Of a DNA stretch of 38,476 nucleotides, positions 28,288-36,341 are shown in pieces. A program made the position numbers and the translations under genes. The DNA lies in assembly GCA_023485185.1 (NCBI GenBank), contig JAMCZP010000103.1, positions 1 to 38,476 of the forward strand, in the 5' to 3' direction. The notes beneath the pieces were generated by a model. The model did no database searches. It worked only from the letters and a program-made list of their open reading frames with translations, and was not told the origin of the DNA. How positions within the stretch are numbered: the stretch's first letter is position 1; every line of letters starts with the position of its first letter. This stretch comes from Gammaproteobacteria bacterium. Its GTDB lineage: Bacteria; Pseudomonadota; Gammaproteobacteria; Pseudomonadales; Halomonadaceae.

Positions 28288-29286
28288 TTATTTTAACGCG
28301 TGATGGGCGAGGCGCAGGCCCGCTAAGACGGCGGTGTCGCCATCCACATGTTGTGTCTGATAGCCGATTGCATTGAGCGCCAGCGTATAGCGCTGGCTAA
28401 GCGCCCGGTTGCCAATCAGCATGATGGGCTTATCGTTGGGGCACTCACGGCAGGCACCAGCAAGCTCAAGGCCAATGGCGAGCCCAGAGAGCCTGGCCGC
28501 CAGCACGGCCCCACGCGTATCGCCCGCAGGTAGCCGGCCATCGAGTAAATCCTGGGCGCGCAGGCCAAATAGGCGGCTACTAAAGCTTTCCGGTGCTGCA
28601 TTAATCTCGCGGACTGCCGAAGTAAAGGCTTCACGGCAAGCTGCATCGCTAAGACCATCCCTCGCTGCTGAGGGCGTAGAAACGGAGTGCTTCAGCACCG
28701 ACTGACTGGCGAGCAGTTGGTAAAGCTCGCCAGTCAGGTAGGTCGAAAACCCGTTCACCGCGCCCGCTTCCAGGGTTGCCCATTTGGCGTGGGTGCCAGG
28801 CAGGCAGGCGAGGCCAGTAAAATCTGGTGAATCAGCGACGAGTCCTGCCAACTGGGTCTCTTCACCGCGCATCACATCAAAGTGTGTTGCAGCACTGCGC
28901 GTTTGGCTTAAACCAGGCAGCAGGTAAACATCTAGCCGGTCACCCGTCAGCGTTGGTGTCACAGCGCCTTGGCTAAGCTGGTCAAGCCGCGTGGGTACCG
29001 GCAAATAGGCGGCTTCCAGCCAGCCCTGGCGGGCGCCTGCCATGCCGCACACCATCACCTTAGTCTTGCCGCTGGCGGGTAGCCAGTCGCCCACCAGTCG
29101 CAGCAGCTCGGTTTCGTACTCGTCGGCCTTTAGAAACAGCATGCCCTTGTCGCTACTGGCTTGGGCAAGCACCTGGTCGTGTTGATCCAGCCCCCAGGCA
29201 CGCAGATTGCTGGAGCCCCAGTCAACGGCAATCCAGGTCAGTTGGTCTGCAATGTCGGGTGTTTCACTCATCTCGGTTGATCCCAT
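28288..29286 (-). CDS. dgoK: 2-dehydro-3-deoxygalactonokinase
   Basis: A 332-residue DgoK-family kinase phosphorylating KDGal to KDPGal with ATP. The N-terminal phosphate-binding pattern AVDWGSSNLRAW is near residues 19-30, followed by MVCGMAGARQGW, HFDVMRGEETQLAGL and CLPGTHAKW, all characteristic. The first ATG, 29286, is 3 bp after the dgoD stop; a second in-frame ATG at 29271 is possible and neither has a strong ribosome site. It lies between dgoD and dgoA in pathway order. Confidence 0.94.
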   Translation of the reverse strand: MGSTEMSETPDIADQLTWIAVDWGSSNLRAWGLDQHDQVLAQASSDKGMLFLKADEYETELLRLVGDWLPASGKTKVMVCGMAGARQGWLEAAYLPVPTRLDQLSQGAVTPTLTGDRLDVYLLPGLSQTRSAATHFDVMRGEETQLAGLVADSPDFTGLACLPGTHAKWATLEAGAVNGFSTYLTGELYQLLASQSVLKHSVSTPSAARDGLSDAACREAFTSAVREINAAPESFSSRLFGLRAQDLLDGRLPAGDTRGAVLAARLSGLAIGLELAGACRECPNDKPIMLIGNRALSQRYTLALNAIGYQTQHVDGDTAVLAGLRLAHHALK

Positions 29287-29289
29287 GGC

Positions 29290-30438
29290 TTACCACTCCG
29301 CAATAGAGCCATCTTCATGAGTCCAGACCGGGTTGCGCCAGCGGTGGCCCACTTTGGCGCGCTCCTCAACGAACTCCTCGTTGATCTCGACACCAAGGCC
29401 TGGGCCTTGGGGAATGGCACAGAAGCCGTCTTCAATGGCGAGGGCTGATTTATCGACCAGGTAATCAAGGACGTCGTTGCCCTGGTTGTAGTGAATGCCC
29501 ATGCTCTGCTCTTGAATGAAGGCGTTGTGGCTCACCGCATCCAGCTGTAGCGACGCCGCCAAAGTCAGTGGGCCGAGTGGGCAGTGGGGCGCCAGGGCGA
29601 CGTCGTAGGCTGAGGCCAGGGCGGCGATTTTGAGGCCTTCGCTAATGCCACCGCAGTGAGAAATATCCGGCTGAATAATATCGATCATGCCATCGGCCAG
29701 CAGGTCTCGGAACTGAAAGCGGGTATGCAAACGCTCGCCGGTCGCCAGTGGGTAGCCCAGGCCGCCTGCGATATCTTTCAAGCAGGGCAGATGCTCCGGT
29801 GCAACCGGTTCTTCCACAAACATCGGGTGGAAGGGCTCTAGCTCGCGCAGCAGTGCTTTGGCCATGGGGCGGTGTACGCGGCCATGGAAGTCGATACCAA
29901 TACCTACATCCGGGCCCACCGCATCGCGGGCTTCTGCCACCCGGGCGACAGCTTCATCGACCTTGCGATGTGAATCGACGATTTGCATTTCGGGGGTGCC
30001 GTTCATTTTAAAGGCCGTGAAACCTTTTTCGACCAGCGCTTTAGCGCCAACGCCCACGTCGCTGGGACGGTCACCGCCGGTCCAGGCGTACATGCGCATT
30101 TTGTCGCGCACGGCACCGCCTAGCAGCTGGTGAACGGGCACACCCAGGTCGCGGCCTTTAAGATCCCACAGCGCCTGGTCAATACCGGCAATCGCACTCA
30201 TTAAAATAGGCCCGCCGCGATAGAAACCGGCGCGATACATGATGTTCCAAAGATGCTCAATTCGGTGCGGGTCTTGGCCGATCAAGTAGTCAGAGAGCTC
30301 GTGCACGGCGGCTTCAACGGTAGCGGCGCGGCCTTCAATGACCGGTTCACCCCAGCCGTAGCAGCCTTCGTCGGTTTCGATCTTGAGAAACAGCCAGCGA
30401 GGGGGTACTTGCCAGGTCTTGAGTTTGGTGATTTTCAT
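29290..30438 (-). CDS. dgoD: D-galactonate dehydratase
   Basis: A 382-residue enolase-superfamily enzyme, identical in length to E. coli DgoD. It dehydrates D-galactonate to 2-dehydro-3-deoxygalactonate. Magnesium ligands D183, E209 and E235 and the bases H185 (GIDFHGRVH) and H285 (LAPHCPLGP) fall at the same numbers as in the E. coli enzyme, making the assignment firm. The N-terminal capping domain has [20 protein letters not shown] precedes ATG 30438. It follows the regulator by 43 bp on the same strand. Confidence 0.96.
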   Translation of the reverse strand: MKITKLKTWQVPPRWLFLKIETDEGCYGWGEPVIEGRAATVEAAVHELSDYLIGQDPHRIEHLWNIMYRAGFYRGGPILMSAIAGIDQALWDLKGRDLGVPVHQLLGGAVRDKMRMYAWTGGDRPSDVGVGAKALVEKGFTAFKMNGTPEMQIVDSHRKVDEAVARVAEARDAVGPDVGIGIDFHGRVHRPMAKALLRELEPFHPMFVEEPVAPEHLPCLKDIAGGLGYPLATGERLHTRFQFRDLLADGMIDIIQPDISHCGGISEGLKIAALASAYDVALAPHCPLGPLTLAASLQLDAVSHNAFIQEQSMGIHYNQGNDVLDYLVDKSALAIEDGFCAIPQGPGLGVEINEEFVEERAKVGHRWRNPVWTHEDGSIAEW

Positions 30439-30481
30439 GTTCTGTCATCCTTCTGAATAGGAAGTATTCACTGAGTCATTG

Positions 30482-31204
30482 TTAACTGACGATACCAAGG
30501 TCGATGGCCGTGCGGCGCAGCACTTCTCTCGCGGCGGTTTCTGCGGCGCTGGCATCGCGGCTGCGGATGGCGTCGAGCACCTGGCGGTGGCGCGCGAGAC
30601 TGTCGTCCAGGGTGTCCGTGTGGTGCTGCGAGCGATGTATCAACGCCATGATCGAAGGGCGCAATAAGTGGCCCATTTGCCGCCAGACTAAATTGTGGCT
30701 GGCCCGGTAGGTGGCGTCGTGAAAGGCGACGTCGTACTCGGCGTGCTGGGCACGTGAATCAACACTGCCTGCGCTGCTTTCCATGCCTGCATAGGCGCTC
30801 TCCAGACGCTCTATGTCTTCAGCCTGAGCTGCCTGGGCAGCGAGCCCTGCGACCACCGGTTCAGCAGAAAAACGAAAGGCGTAGATGGCCCGCACCAACT
30901 GCGGGTCAAGATTGACCAGCCCGGTCATCCATTCGCTCATCAGTGGGTCGAGTAGATGCCAATCACCCATCTCGCGCACCAGCGTGCCTCGGCCCGCGGT
31001 GCGCTCTAATAGCCCCGCAGCGGTGAGGCTGGTGAGTGCGTTACGCACTTGGTTACGGCTAACGGCAAAGTGTTTGCCGATATCCAGCTCACGGGGGAAA
31101 ACATCGCCTGGCTGCCAGTGGCCTGCCAAAAGTGCTTGGGCAAGTAAACGAGCTAAATTTTCAGCTCCGCCCTGATGCGGTGGAAGGGCGTCTAGCGTCA
31201 TCAT
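30482..31204 (-). CDS. dgoR: GntR/FadR-type regulator of the galactonate operon (DgoR-like)
   Basis: A 240-residue regulator. The winged helix-turn-helix spans about 15-80 (GDVFPRELDIGKHFAVSRNQ, VRNALTSLTAAGLLERTAGRGT). The C-terminal all-helical FCD domain carries the expected metal-site pattern (EYDVAFHDATYRASHN, then HRSQH and LARHRQVLDAI). The linker WHLLDPLMSEWM resembles E. coli DgoR. It is the first gene of the operon and probably represses it, with galactonate as the likely inducer by analogy. The ATG at 31204 has a weak ribosome site; 31201 is an adjacent alternative. The palindrome at 31243-31257 upstream is its likely site, repeated before the symporter. Confidence 0.88.
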   Translation of the reverse strand: MMTLDALPPHQGGAENLARLLAQALLAGHWQPGDVFPRELDIGKHFAVSRNQVRNALTSLTAAGLLERTAGRGTLVREMGDWHLLDPLMSEWMTGLVNLDPQLVRAIYAFRFSAEPVVAGLAAQAAQAEDIERLESAYAGMESSAGSVDSRAQHAEYDVAFHDATYRASHNLVWRQMGHLLRPSIMALIHRSQHHTDTLDDSLARHRQVLDAIRSRDASAAETAAREVLRRTAIDLGIVS

Positions 31205-31242
31205 ATTTCTCTTTTTATGGTTCTAACAATCGCTAGTCTAGT

Positions 31243-31257
31243 AAATGTCTGACATTT
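31243..31257. promoter_or_regulatory. Putative DgoR-type operator upstream of the dgo operon
   Basis: AAATGTCTGACATTT, a perfect 15 bp palindrome about a central T, 39 bp before the regulator gene. Its 11 bp core is identical to the site at 24963-24973 before the symporter. Position supports autoregulation. Confidence 0.75.
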
Positions 31258-31324
31258 AAGCAAGCGAGCCGCTTTAAACATAAGTCCGAATTAGATTGGC
31301 GACGAGCCGACCCCTAAGAAGCAT

Positions 31325-31352
31325 AAAAAAAGCGCGCCCGTGTGGGGCGCGC
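31325..31352 (-). terminator. Rho-independent terminator of edd-glk-AKR-fructokinase operon
   Basis: On the minus strand GCGCGCCC and GGGCGCGC form a perfect 8 bp stem with a 5 nt loop, followed by seven Ts (A-run 31325-31331 on the plus strand). It lies 30 bp after the fructokinase stop and separates that operon from the dgo promoter. Confidence 0.93.
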
Positions 31353-31381
31353 CATTTTTAATGGGTTATAGCTTTACTTAC

Positions 31382-32329
31382 TTAGCCAATATCCGCTCGC
31401 GTTGGCAGCGCTGCATAAGCGCCTGGCCGAGTAACCGCATGGGCACCGCAGCGGCAGGCGGTATCCACCGCGCGGTGGAGAAAATCGACATCGTTCTGCC
31501 AGTTTTCATTGATGCCGTGGGCCGAGAGCTCTGCCAGCAGCCCGCCAATAAAGGCATCGCCCCCTGCGGTGGTGTCTACCGCTTCCACTTTGGGGGGCGC
31601 AATGCGCTGGTCGATACCGACGCCTTTGAGTACTACGTCGTTTGGGCCGTCGGTAATAAAAATAACTTTTACCCCTGCCGCCAGCCGCTCTGAAAGCCAC
31701 GACTCTGCAGGGTGATCGGCGCGTAAGTAGTCGAGCTCTTCCTGTGACAGCTTGAGCAGCTCAGCGCCGTCTAGGAGCTGTGTGACTAAGCTGGCATCCG
31801 CTTCGCCGTCGGGCCACAGGTTGTGGCGCAGGTTGGCATCGACACTGACAAGGCAGCCTGCGCGCTTGGCCATGGTGGCCATCGCCAGGGTTACGTCGGC
31901 GATCTCAGGGTCGGTCAGGCTGTTGCTGCACAAGTGGAGAATGGCAGGGTTCTCAAATACGTCCTGGGGCAAATGTTCAAGGCGATAAAGCAGGTCTGCA
32001 GCGGGCGGACGATAGAAATCAAAGGTGCGTTCGCCCACGTCATCCCGGGAAACGAACGCCAGCGCCGTGCGAGCCTCTTGGGTAAATACCACGCCGCGGG
32101 TGTCGACACCGTGGCTTTTGAGTTCACGCACCAAAAAATGCCCGAACGTATCGTCGCCCAGCATGCCTAAAAATTGGCTAGGAACGCCCAAGCGGGCGCA
32201 GGCGACCGCCACGTTAGCGGGAGCACCACCGGCGTAGGGTGTAAAGGTTTCTTGAGCATCTGTCGCCGCCCCTAAACGGCTGGAAAGCATATCAACCAGC
32301 GCTTCCCCAAACGCGATAACTGGCGTCAT
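31382..32329 (-). CDS. Fructokinase (PfkB family)
   Basis: A 315-residue PfkB-type sugar kinase. The N-terminal signature is GGAPANVAVACARLG (near 33-47) and the ATP/catalytic signature DTTAGGDAFIGGLL near 254-267. The usual GAGD reads AGGD here, keeping the catalytic Asp. FGEALVD at the start and NLRHNLWP are typical of fructokinases. AAGGAG precedes the ATG. As last gene of the edd-glk operon it would convert fructose, perhaps released from sucrose, to fructose 6-phosphate, which pgi (not in this window) could pass to zwf. A KDG or ribose kinase is less likely by sequence. Confidence 0.86.
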   Translation of the reverse strand: MTPVIAFGEALVDMLSSRLGAATDAQETFTPYAGGAPANVAVACARLGVPSQFLGMLGDDTFGHFLVRELKSHGVDTRGVVFTQEARTALAFVSRDDVGERTFDFYRPPAADLLYRLEHLPQDVFENPAILHLCSNSLTDPEIADVTLAMATMAKRAGCLVSVDANLRHNLWPDGEADASLVTQLLDGAELLKLSQEELDYLRADHPAESWLSERLAAGVKVIFITDGPNDVVLKGVGIDQRIAPPKVEAVDTTAGGDAFIGGLLAELSAHGINENWQNDVDFLHRAVDTACRCGAHAVTRPGAYAALPTRADIG

Positions 32330-32395
32330 AAGTGACTCCTTAGTGTAATTAACGTAATAGTTGTTTTGTACCGCGTCGTTTTATACAAAATGGCC

Positions 32396-33277
32396 TTATG
32401 CCACGCAGTGGCCGCGGGCGGCTTCCAGCAATTCATACCAGGCTTCCCGAGGTAGCGTGGCAGGGCCTTTGAGCATGTCGTTGATTCGCTCAGGTTTAAC
32501 GCTGCCAATCACCGGCACTGGCGAGTTGGGTAGACTACGCAGCCATGCCAGCGCTAAAGCGCTGGAGGAGCTATCAAGCTCCGTTGCCCACTTAGCCAAA
32601 CATTCGCCAACGGCGCCTTGAATCAGTTGCCCGCCTGCCAGCGGCGACCACGCCATGGGGGCATGATGATCGCCACATAGCGCATCAAAGCTACCGTCAA
32701 ACAGCGGGGCTGAGTGAGCAATCGAGAGCTCTATCTGGTTGGCACTTAACTGGTGATGCATGGCGCCCTGCAAGCGCCGCCACTGGCTGGGCAGGTGGTT
32801 GGAAACGCCTGCAGCACCAATTTTGCCTGCTTCAATGGCGTCGTCCAGGGCGCGGCCGGTCGCTTCTGCGTTCATCAGCAGATCGGGACGATGAATCAGG
32901 AAGTGATCGAGGCGTTCGACATTCAAACGCACAAGTGAGGCATCAATGGCGCTATTAAGGTAAGCAGGGCTAGCGTTGTAGTGTTTTACCTTACCCGAAC
33001 CGGGGGCGGGGTTGTCGTTAGCGATGCTCGCTTTGGTGACGACATTGACCCGCCGAGCTAGGGCAGGGCGCGCCCGTAGCGCGGCGCCAAAAAGCGTCTC
33101 CCCTTGGCCGCTGCCGTAAATGTCCGCATGATCAAACCAGTTAAGGCCCTGTTCCAGGCGCGCTTCGACCCAGTCTGCTAATTGCTCCGGTTCGTGCATA
33201 GCGGGTGTTTCGTGCAGACGCATCATGCCGAGCAGAAACGGCACATCAAAGGTGGCGGCGGGCATAGCAGATTCCAT
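32396..33277 (-). CDS. Aldo/keto reductase, YdhF-like
   Basis: A 293-residue NAD(P)H-dependent oxidoreductase. The catalytic tetrad is visible: D49 and Y54 (FDHADIYG), K82 (VTKAS) and H129 (LIHRPD). NQIELSIAH, MAWSPLAGG and PVIGSVKPERI near the C-terminus match the E. coli YdhF group, and the length is similar. The physiological substrate is unknown. It sits between glk (23 bp) and fructokinase (66 bp) in the Entner-Doudoroff operon, suggesting a sugar, sugar phosphate or aldehyde. ATG 33277 and ATG 33265 are both possible; neither has a strong ribosome site. Confidence 0.85.
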   Translation of the reverse strand: MESAMPAATFDVPFLLGMMRLHETPAMHEPEQLADWVEARLEQGLNWFDHADIYGSGQGETLFGAALRARPALARRVNVVTKASIANDNPAPGSGKVKHYNASPAYLNSAIDASLVRLNVERLDHFLIHRPDLLMNAEATGRALDDAIEAGKIGAAGVSNHLPSQWRRLQGAMHHQLSANQIELSIAHSAPLFDGSFDALCGDHHAPMAWSPLAGGQLIQGAVGECLAKWATELDSSSSALALAWLRSLPNSPVPVIGSVKPERINDMLKGPATLPREAWYELLEAARGHCVA

Positions 33278-33300
33278 ATTGATGTTGTTAGAAATTGTTA

Positions 33301-34266
33301 TCAGAAAACTTCTTCGTTATGCAGTGCTTCGGCGGCACCTAGCAGGCCCGTCCAGGGGGCGGTGACCACCCACACGGGGATGTCAGCGTTATAAGCACCC
33401 ATACGGCCTTTGTTGACAAAAGCGGAGCGCAGTTCGCTTTTCGGCAGCCACTCCAGCAAGCGGGGAAGAATACCGCCGCATAGATACACACCACCCCTTG
33501 CGCCCATGGTCAGGGTGGCATCGCCGCACACATCGCCAAGTATTTTTAGAAAGCGCAGCAGGGCAGTCGTGGCGAGGCTATCGCCTTCATGGGCCGCTGT
33601 GGTCACCTCCGCTGGGCTGGTAAAGCGCGGCGCCATTCCCTCAAGGGTGCAGTAGGCTTGATAAAGTTCCAATAAACCCTGACCGCACAAGATGCGCTCT
33701 ACGCTCACCCGTTTGTGACGCTGCAGAAATACATCCAACAGTGCCCGCTCGGTACTGTCCGTGGGGGCAAAAGTGACATGGCCGCCTTCGGTGGGCAGCG
33801 GAATCCAGGCGTGTTGCCCAGGAAATACCCCGGCAACGCCCAGCCCGGTGCCCGGGCCGATAATTAAACGTGTGGAGTGCGCCTGGGTGTGGCCCGGCTG
33901 AACCTCGACCAAATCACTGGCTGCCACATGGGGGACGCCCAGCGCCTGGGCGGTAAAATCGTTGATGACCTTGAATAGCGATAGATTCAACTGTTGTTGA
34001 ACGTCGCTTTTCAAAAAATCCCAATGGTTATTGGTCATTTTGACCCGTTCTGCATGAACGGGGCAGGCAAAAGCTAAACATGCCTCTTGAGGCGCGTTGT
34101 CACCGGTGGCGCCCACGCGGTGCAGGTAGTCCTGAACCGCTTCTATAACGCCGGGGTAGTCGGCGCAGGGTAGGTTCAAAATATCGTGGGGGGTTACTTC
34201 ACCGGGAGACACCAATGCCAGACGAGCGTTGGTGCCCCCGATGTCGCCGATAAGTGCCGGTCGCAT
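33301..34266 (-). CDS. glk: Glucokinase
   Basis: A 321-residue glucokinase of the E. coli Glk type, also 321 residues there. Motifs are DIGGTNAR at 8-15, INDFTAQALG with catalytic D103, IIGPGTGLGVAGVFPG near 135-150 and the EGGHVTFAP sugar-site segment near 160-168. It makes glucose 6-phosphate from glucose released by the two GH13 enzymes. Its ATG overlaps the edd stop by one base (TGATG) and its GAGGA ribosome site lies in edd, so translation is coupled. Confidence 0.96.
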   Translation of the reverse strand: MRPALIGDIGGTNARLALVSPGEVTPHDILNLPCADYPGVIEAVQDYLHRVGATGDNAPQEACLAFACPVHAERVKMTNNHWDFLKSDVQQQLNLSLFKVINDFTAQALGVPHVAASDLVEVQPGHTQAHSTRLIIGPGTGLGVAGVFPGQHAWIPLPTEGGHVTFAPTDSTERALLDVFLQRHKRVSVERILCGQGLLELYQAYCTLEGMAPRFTSPAEVTTAAHEGDSLATTALLRFLKILGDVCGDATLTMGARGGVYLCGGILPRLLEWLPKSELRSAFVNKGRMGAYNADIPVWVVTAPWTGLLGAAEALHNEEVF

Positions 34267-36155
34267 CAGGCGTCCTCTTGAGAGATTTGCCCCTGCTGGC
34301 GGGCAAGGTCATCAGCTTCAAAACCACCAAACACCCCTGCGCCTTCCTCACCGCGCATAGCCAAATGGCGGAAGCCACCAAACAGCTCGCGACCCAGGCC
34401 GACATGGTAGTGATCCAAATTGCCGATATGCAGCTCACGCTTGGCCCAGGTAGCAGGGTCGACCTTGGCTTCCAGCGTGCCCGCATTGGCATCCAGGCGG
34501 ATAATGTCGCCATCGCGCAATTTCGCCAGCGGTCCGCCATCTAACGCCTCAGGGCTTATGTGTATTGCTGCCGGTACTTTGCCGGAAGCGCCAGACATGC
34601 GGCCATCGGTGACCAGCGCTACTTTAAATCCGCGATCCTGTAGCACGCCTAAGAACGGGGTCAGCTTATGCAGCTCGGGCATGCCGTTAGCTTTGGGACC
34701 CTGGAAGCGCACTACCACGATAACGTCGCGGTCCAGCTCGCCGGATTCAAAGGCGGCTTTCATTTCGTTTTGGTCTTCAAAGATTTTGATCGGCGCTTCA
34801 ACGATGCGGTGCTCTTCGGCAACAGCGGATACTTTGATCACGCCACGGCCTAGGTTGCCTTTCATTACGGTAAGGCCGCCAGTGGGGGCGAACGGGGCCG
34901 CTACTGGGCTTAGCACGTTTTCATCCAGGCTTTTTTCTGGGCCTTCGCGCCAGACGATTTTCCCATTTTCCAGGAAAGGCTCCTGGGTGTAGGCAGTTAA
35001 GTCGGTGCCGAACACCGTGGGAATATCGCCGTGAATTAAGCCTGCACCCAGCAGCTCACGGAACAGGTAGCTCATGCCGCCAGCCGCCTGGAAGTGGTTG
35101 ATATCTGCCTGGCCATTGGGGTAGACCTGCATCACGCTGGGGGTAACCGCGGAAAGTGCTGTGAAGTCATCCCAGTTGAGGGTAATGCCCGCAGCAGCGG
35201 CCATGGCGATCAGGTGCAGCGTATGATTGGTTGAACCGCCGGAGGCCAGCAAGCCGACGACCGCATTAACAATGGCGCGCTCATCAATCTGTTGATAGAA
35301 CGGGCGATAGTTGCCGCCGGGTTCGGTGTTGCGAATCGCCTGCTCGGTGGCGTAGCGGGTTAGTGCTTCGCGCATCTCGGTGCCGGGGTTCACAAAAGAA
35401 GTGCCGGGCAGGTGTAGGCCCATCATCTCCATCATTAACTGGTTGGAGTTGGCGGTGCCGTAAAAAGTACAGGTGCCGGGGCTGTGATAAGAGTCAGATT
35501 CGGCTTCAAGTAGGACATCACGGCCCACTTTGCCTTCCGCATAGAGCTGACGGATGCGCGCCTTCTCTTTATTGGGTAAGCCACTGGGCATAGGGCCTGC
35601 GGGTACAAACATGGCGGGCAAGTGACCAAAGCGCGCCGCAGCGATAAATAGCCCAGGAACAATCTTGTCGCATACCCCCAGGTAGAGCGCTGCATCAAAC
35701 ATATTGTGCGATAGGCCGATAGCCGCTGACATGGCAATCACATCGCGGGAGAACAGTGAAAGCTCCATCCCCGGCTGGCCTTGAGTCACACCGTCGCACA
35801 TGGCGGGAACACCCCCGGCAAACTGGGCGGTAGAGCCCATATCCCGCGCGGCAGCTTTAATCGTTTCGGGGAAGGTTTCCAGCGGCTGGTGCGCCGAGAG
35901 CATATCGTTGTAGGACGAGATAATGCCTAAGTTGGCGCTGTTCATCAGCTTGAGTTCGTTCTTATCACGCGGATTACAAGCCGCGAAACCGTGGGCTAAG
36001 TTGCCACAGCTTAGCTCAGCACGGTGTACGCCACGCTTATGCTGGTCCGCCATGCGCTGCTCATAGAGAGCACGACGCTCAGCAGAACGCTCACGAATGC
36101 GCTGGGTAACCTCAGCAACGGTGGAATTTAACGTAGCAGGTGTTGAGCTCGGCAT
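34266..36155 (-). CDS. edd: 6-phosphogluconate dehydratase
   Basis: A 629-residue IlvD/Edd-family dehydratase converting 6-phosphogluconate to KDPG, the defining Entner-Doudoroff step. Cysteines expected at the iron-sulfur cluster are C120 ([10 protein letters not shown]), C162 (LGVCDK) and C229 ([14 protein letters not shown]). Other markers are [48 protein letters not shown] and [11 protein letters not shown]. It is slightly longer than E. coli Edd (603), with the extra residues at both ends. AGAGG precedes ATG 36155. It is first gene of edd-glk-AKR-fructokinase and has two HexR-like sites upstream. Confidence 0.97.
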   Translation of the reverse strand: MPSSTPATLNSTVAEVTQRIRERSAERRALYEQRMADQHKRGVHRAELSCGNLAHGFAACNPRDKNELKLMNSANLGIISSYNDMLSAHQPLETFPETIKAAARDMGSTAQFAGGVPAMCDGVTQGQPGMELSLFSRDVIAMSAAIGLSHNMFDAALYLGVCDKIVPGLFIAAARFGHLPAMFVPAGPMPSGLPNKEKARIRQLYAEGKVGRDVLLEAESDSYHSPGTCTFYGTANSNQLMMEMMGLHLPGTSFVNPGTEMREALTRYATEQAIRNTEPGGNYRPFYQQIDERAIVNAVVGLLASGGSTNHTLHLIAMAAAAGITLNWDDFTALSAVTPSVMQVYPNGQADINHFQAAGGMSYLFRELLGAGLIHGDIPTVFGTDLTAYTQEPFLENGKIVWREGPEKSLDENVLSPVAAPFAPTGGLTVMKGNLGRGVIKVSAVAEEHRIVEAPIKIFEDQNEMKAAFESGELDRDVIVVVRFQGPKANGMPELHKLTPFLGVLQDRGFKVALVTDGRMSGASGKVPAAIHISPEALDGGPLAKLRDGDIIRLDANAGTLEAKVDPATWAKRELHIGNLDHYHVGLGRELFGGFRHLAMRGEEGAGVFGGFEADDLARQQGQISQEDA

Positions 36156-36191
36156 AGGGACCTCTGCATGATAGAGACGGTGTGTGAGTCT

Positions 36192-36206
36192 TGTAGTTAT
36201 TTTACA
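36192..36206. promoter_or_regulatory. HexR-like operator upstream of edd, site 1
   Basis: TGTAGTTATTTTACA fits TGTARTnnnAYTACA except one base of the right half. It is 37 bp before the edd start, over the probable core promoter. Confidence 0.6.
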
Positions 36207-36253
36207 TTTTTTGACGTCGATATAAGAGACTTTACGGCAATAAAAACTACTTT

Positions 36254-36268
36254 TGTAGTTTTACTACC
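36254..36268. promoter_or_regulatory. HexR-like operator upstream of edd, site 2
   Basis: TGTAGTTTTACTACC matches TGTARTnnnAYTACA except the last base. It overlaps another perfect inverted repeat, AAAACTAC-TTTT-GTAGTTTT (36243-36262), so two registers of the same half-site are possible. Confidence 0.65.
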
Positions 36269-36294
36269 TCGATTGATGGTCTGTTCAATCAATT

Positions 36295-36330
36295 GACCAC
36301 GCCTTTTAGTGTGAACCATAGGGCGTGGTC
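36295..36330 (-). repeat. Inverted repeat after the RND gene, possible terminator
   Basis: GACCACGCC (36295-36303) and GGCGTGGTC (36322-36330) form a 9 bp GC-rich stem with an 18 nt loop, 12 bp past the RND stop. No T-run follows on the minus strand. It could end the RND transcript weakly before the edd promoter. Confidence 0.45.
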
Positions 36331-36341
36331 GTGCAGGCTTA

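Noticed and set aside
32364..32390. TTTTGTA/TACAAAA inverted repeat between the reductase and fructokinase genes
   Set aside because: Short, AT-rich and without a GC stem; not a credible terminator, and it does not fit the HexR pattern.
32396..33277. Aldo/keto reductase as the missing galactose dehydrogenase
   Set aside because: The sequence groups with YdhF-type reductases, and the gene lies in the HexR-linked operon, not under the dgo palindrome.
34420..34992. 190-codon open frame on the plus strand opposite edd
   Set aside because: It is antisense to a strongly conserved gene, with low-complexity Ser/Pro/Arg composition and no recognisable domain.
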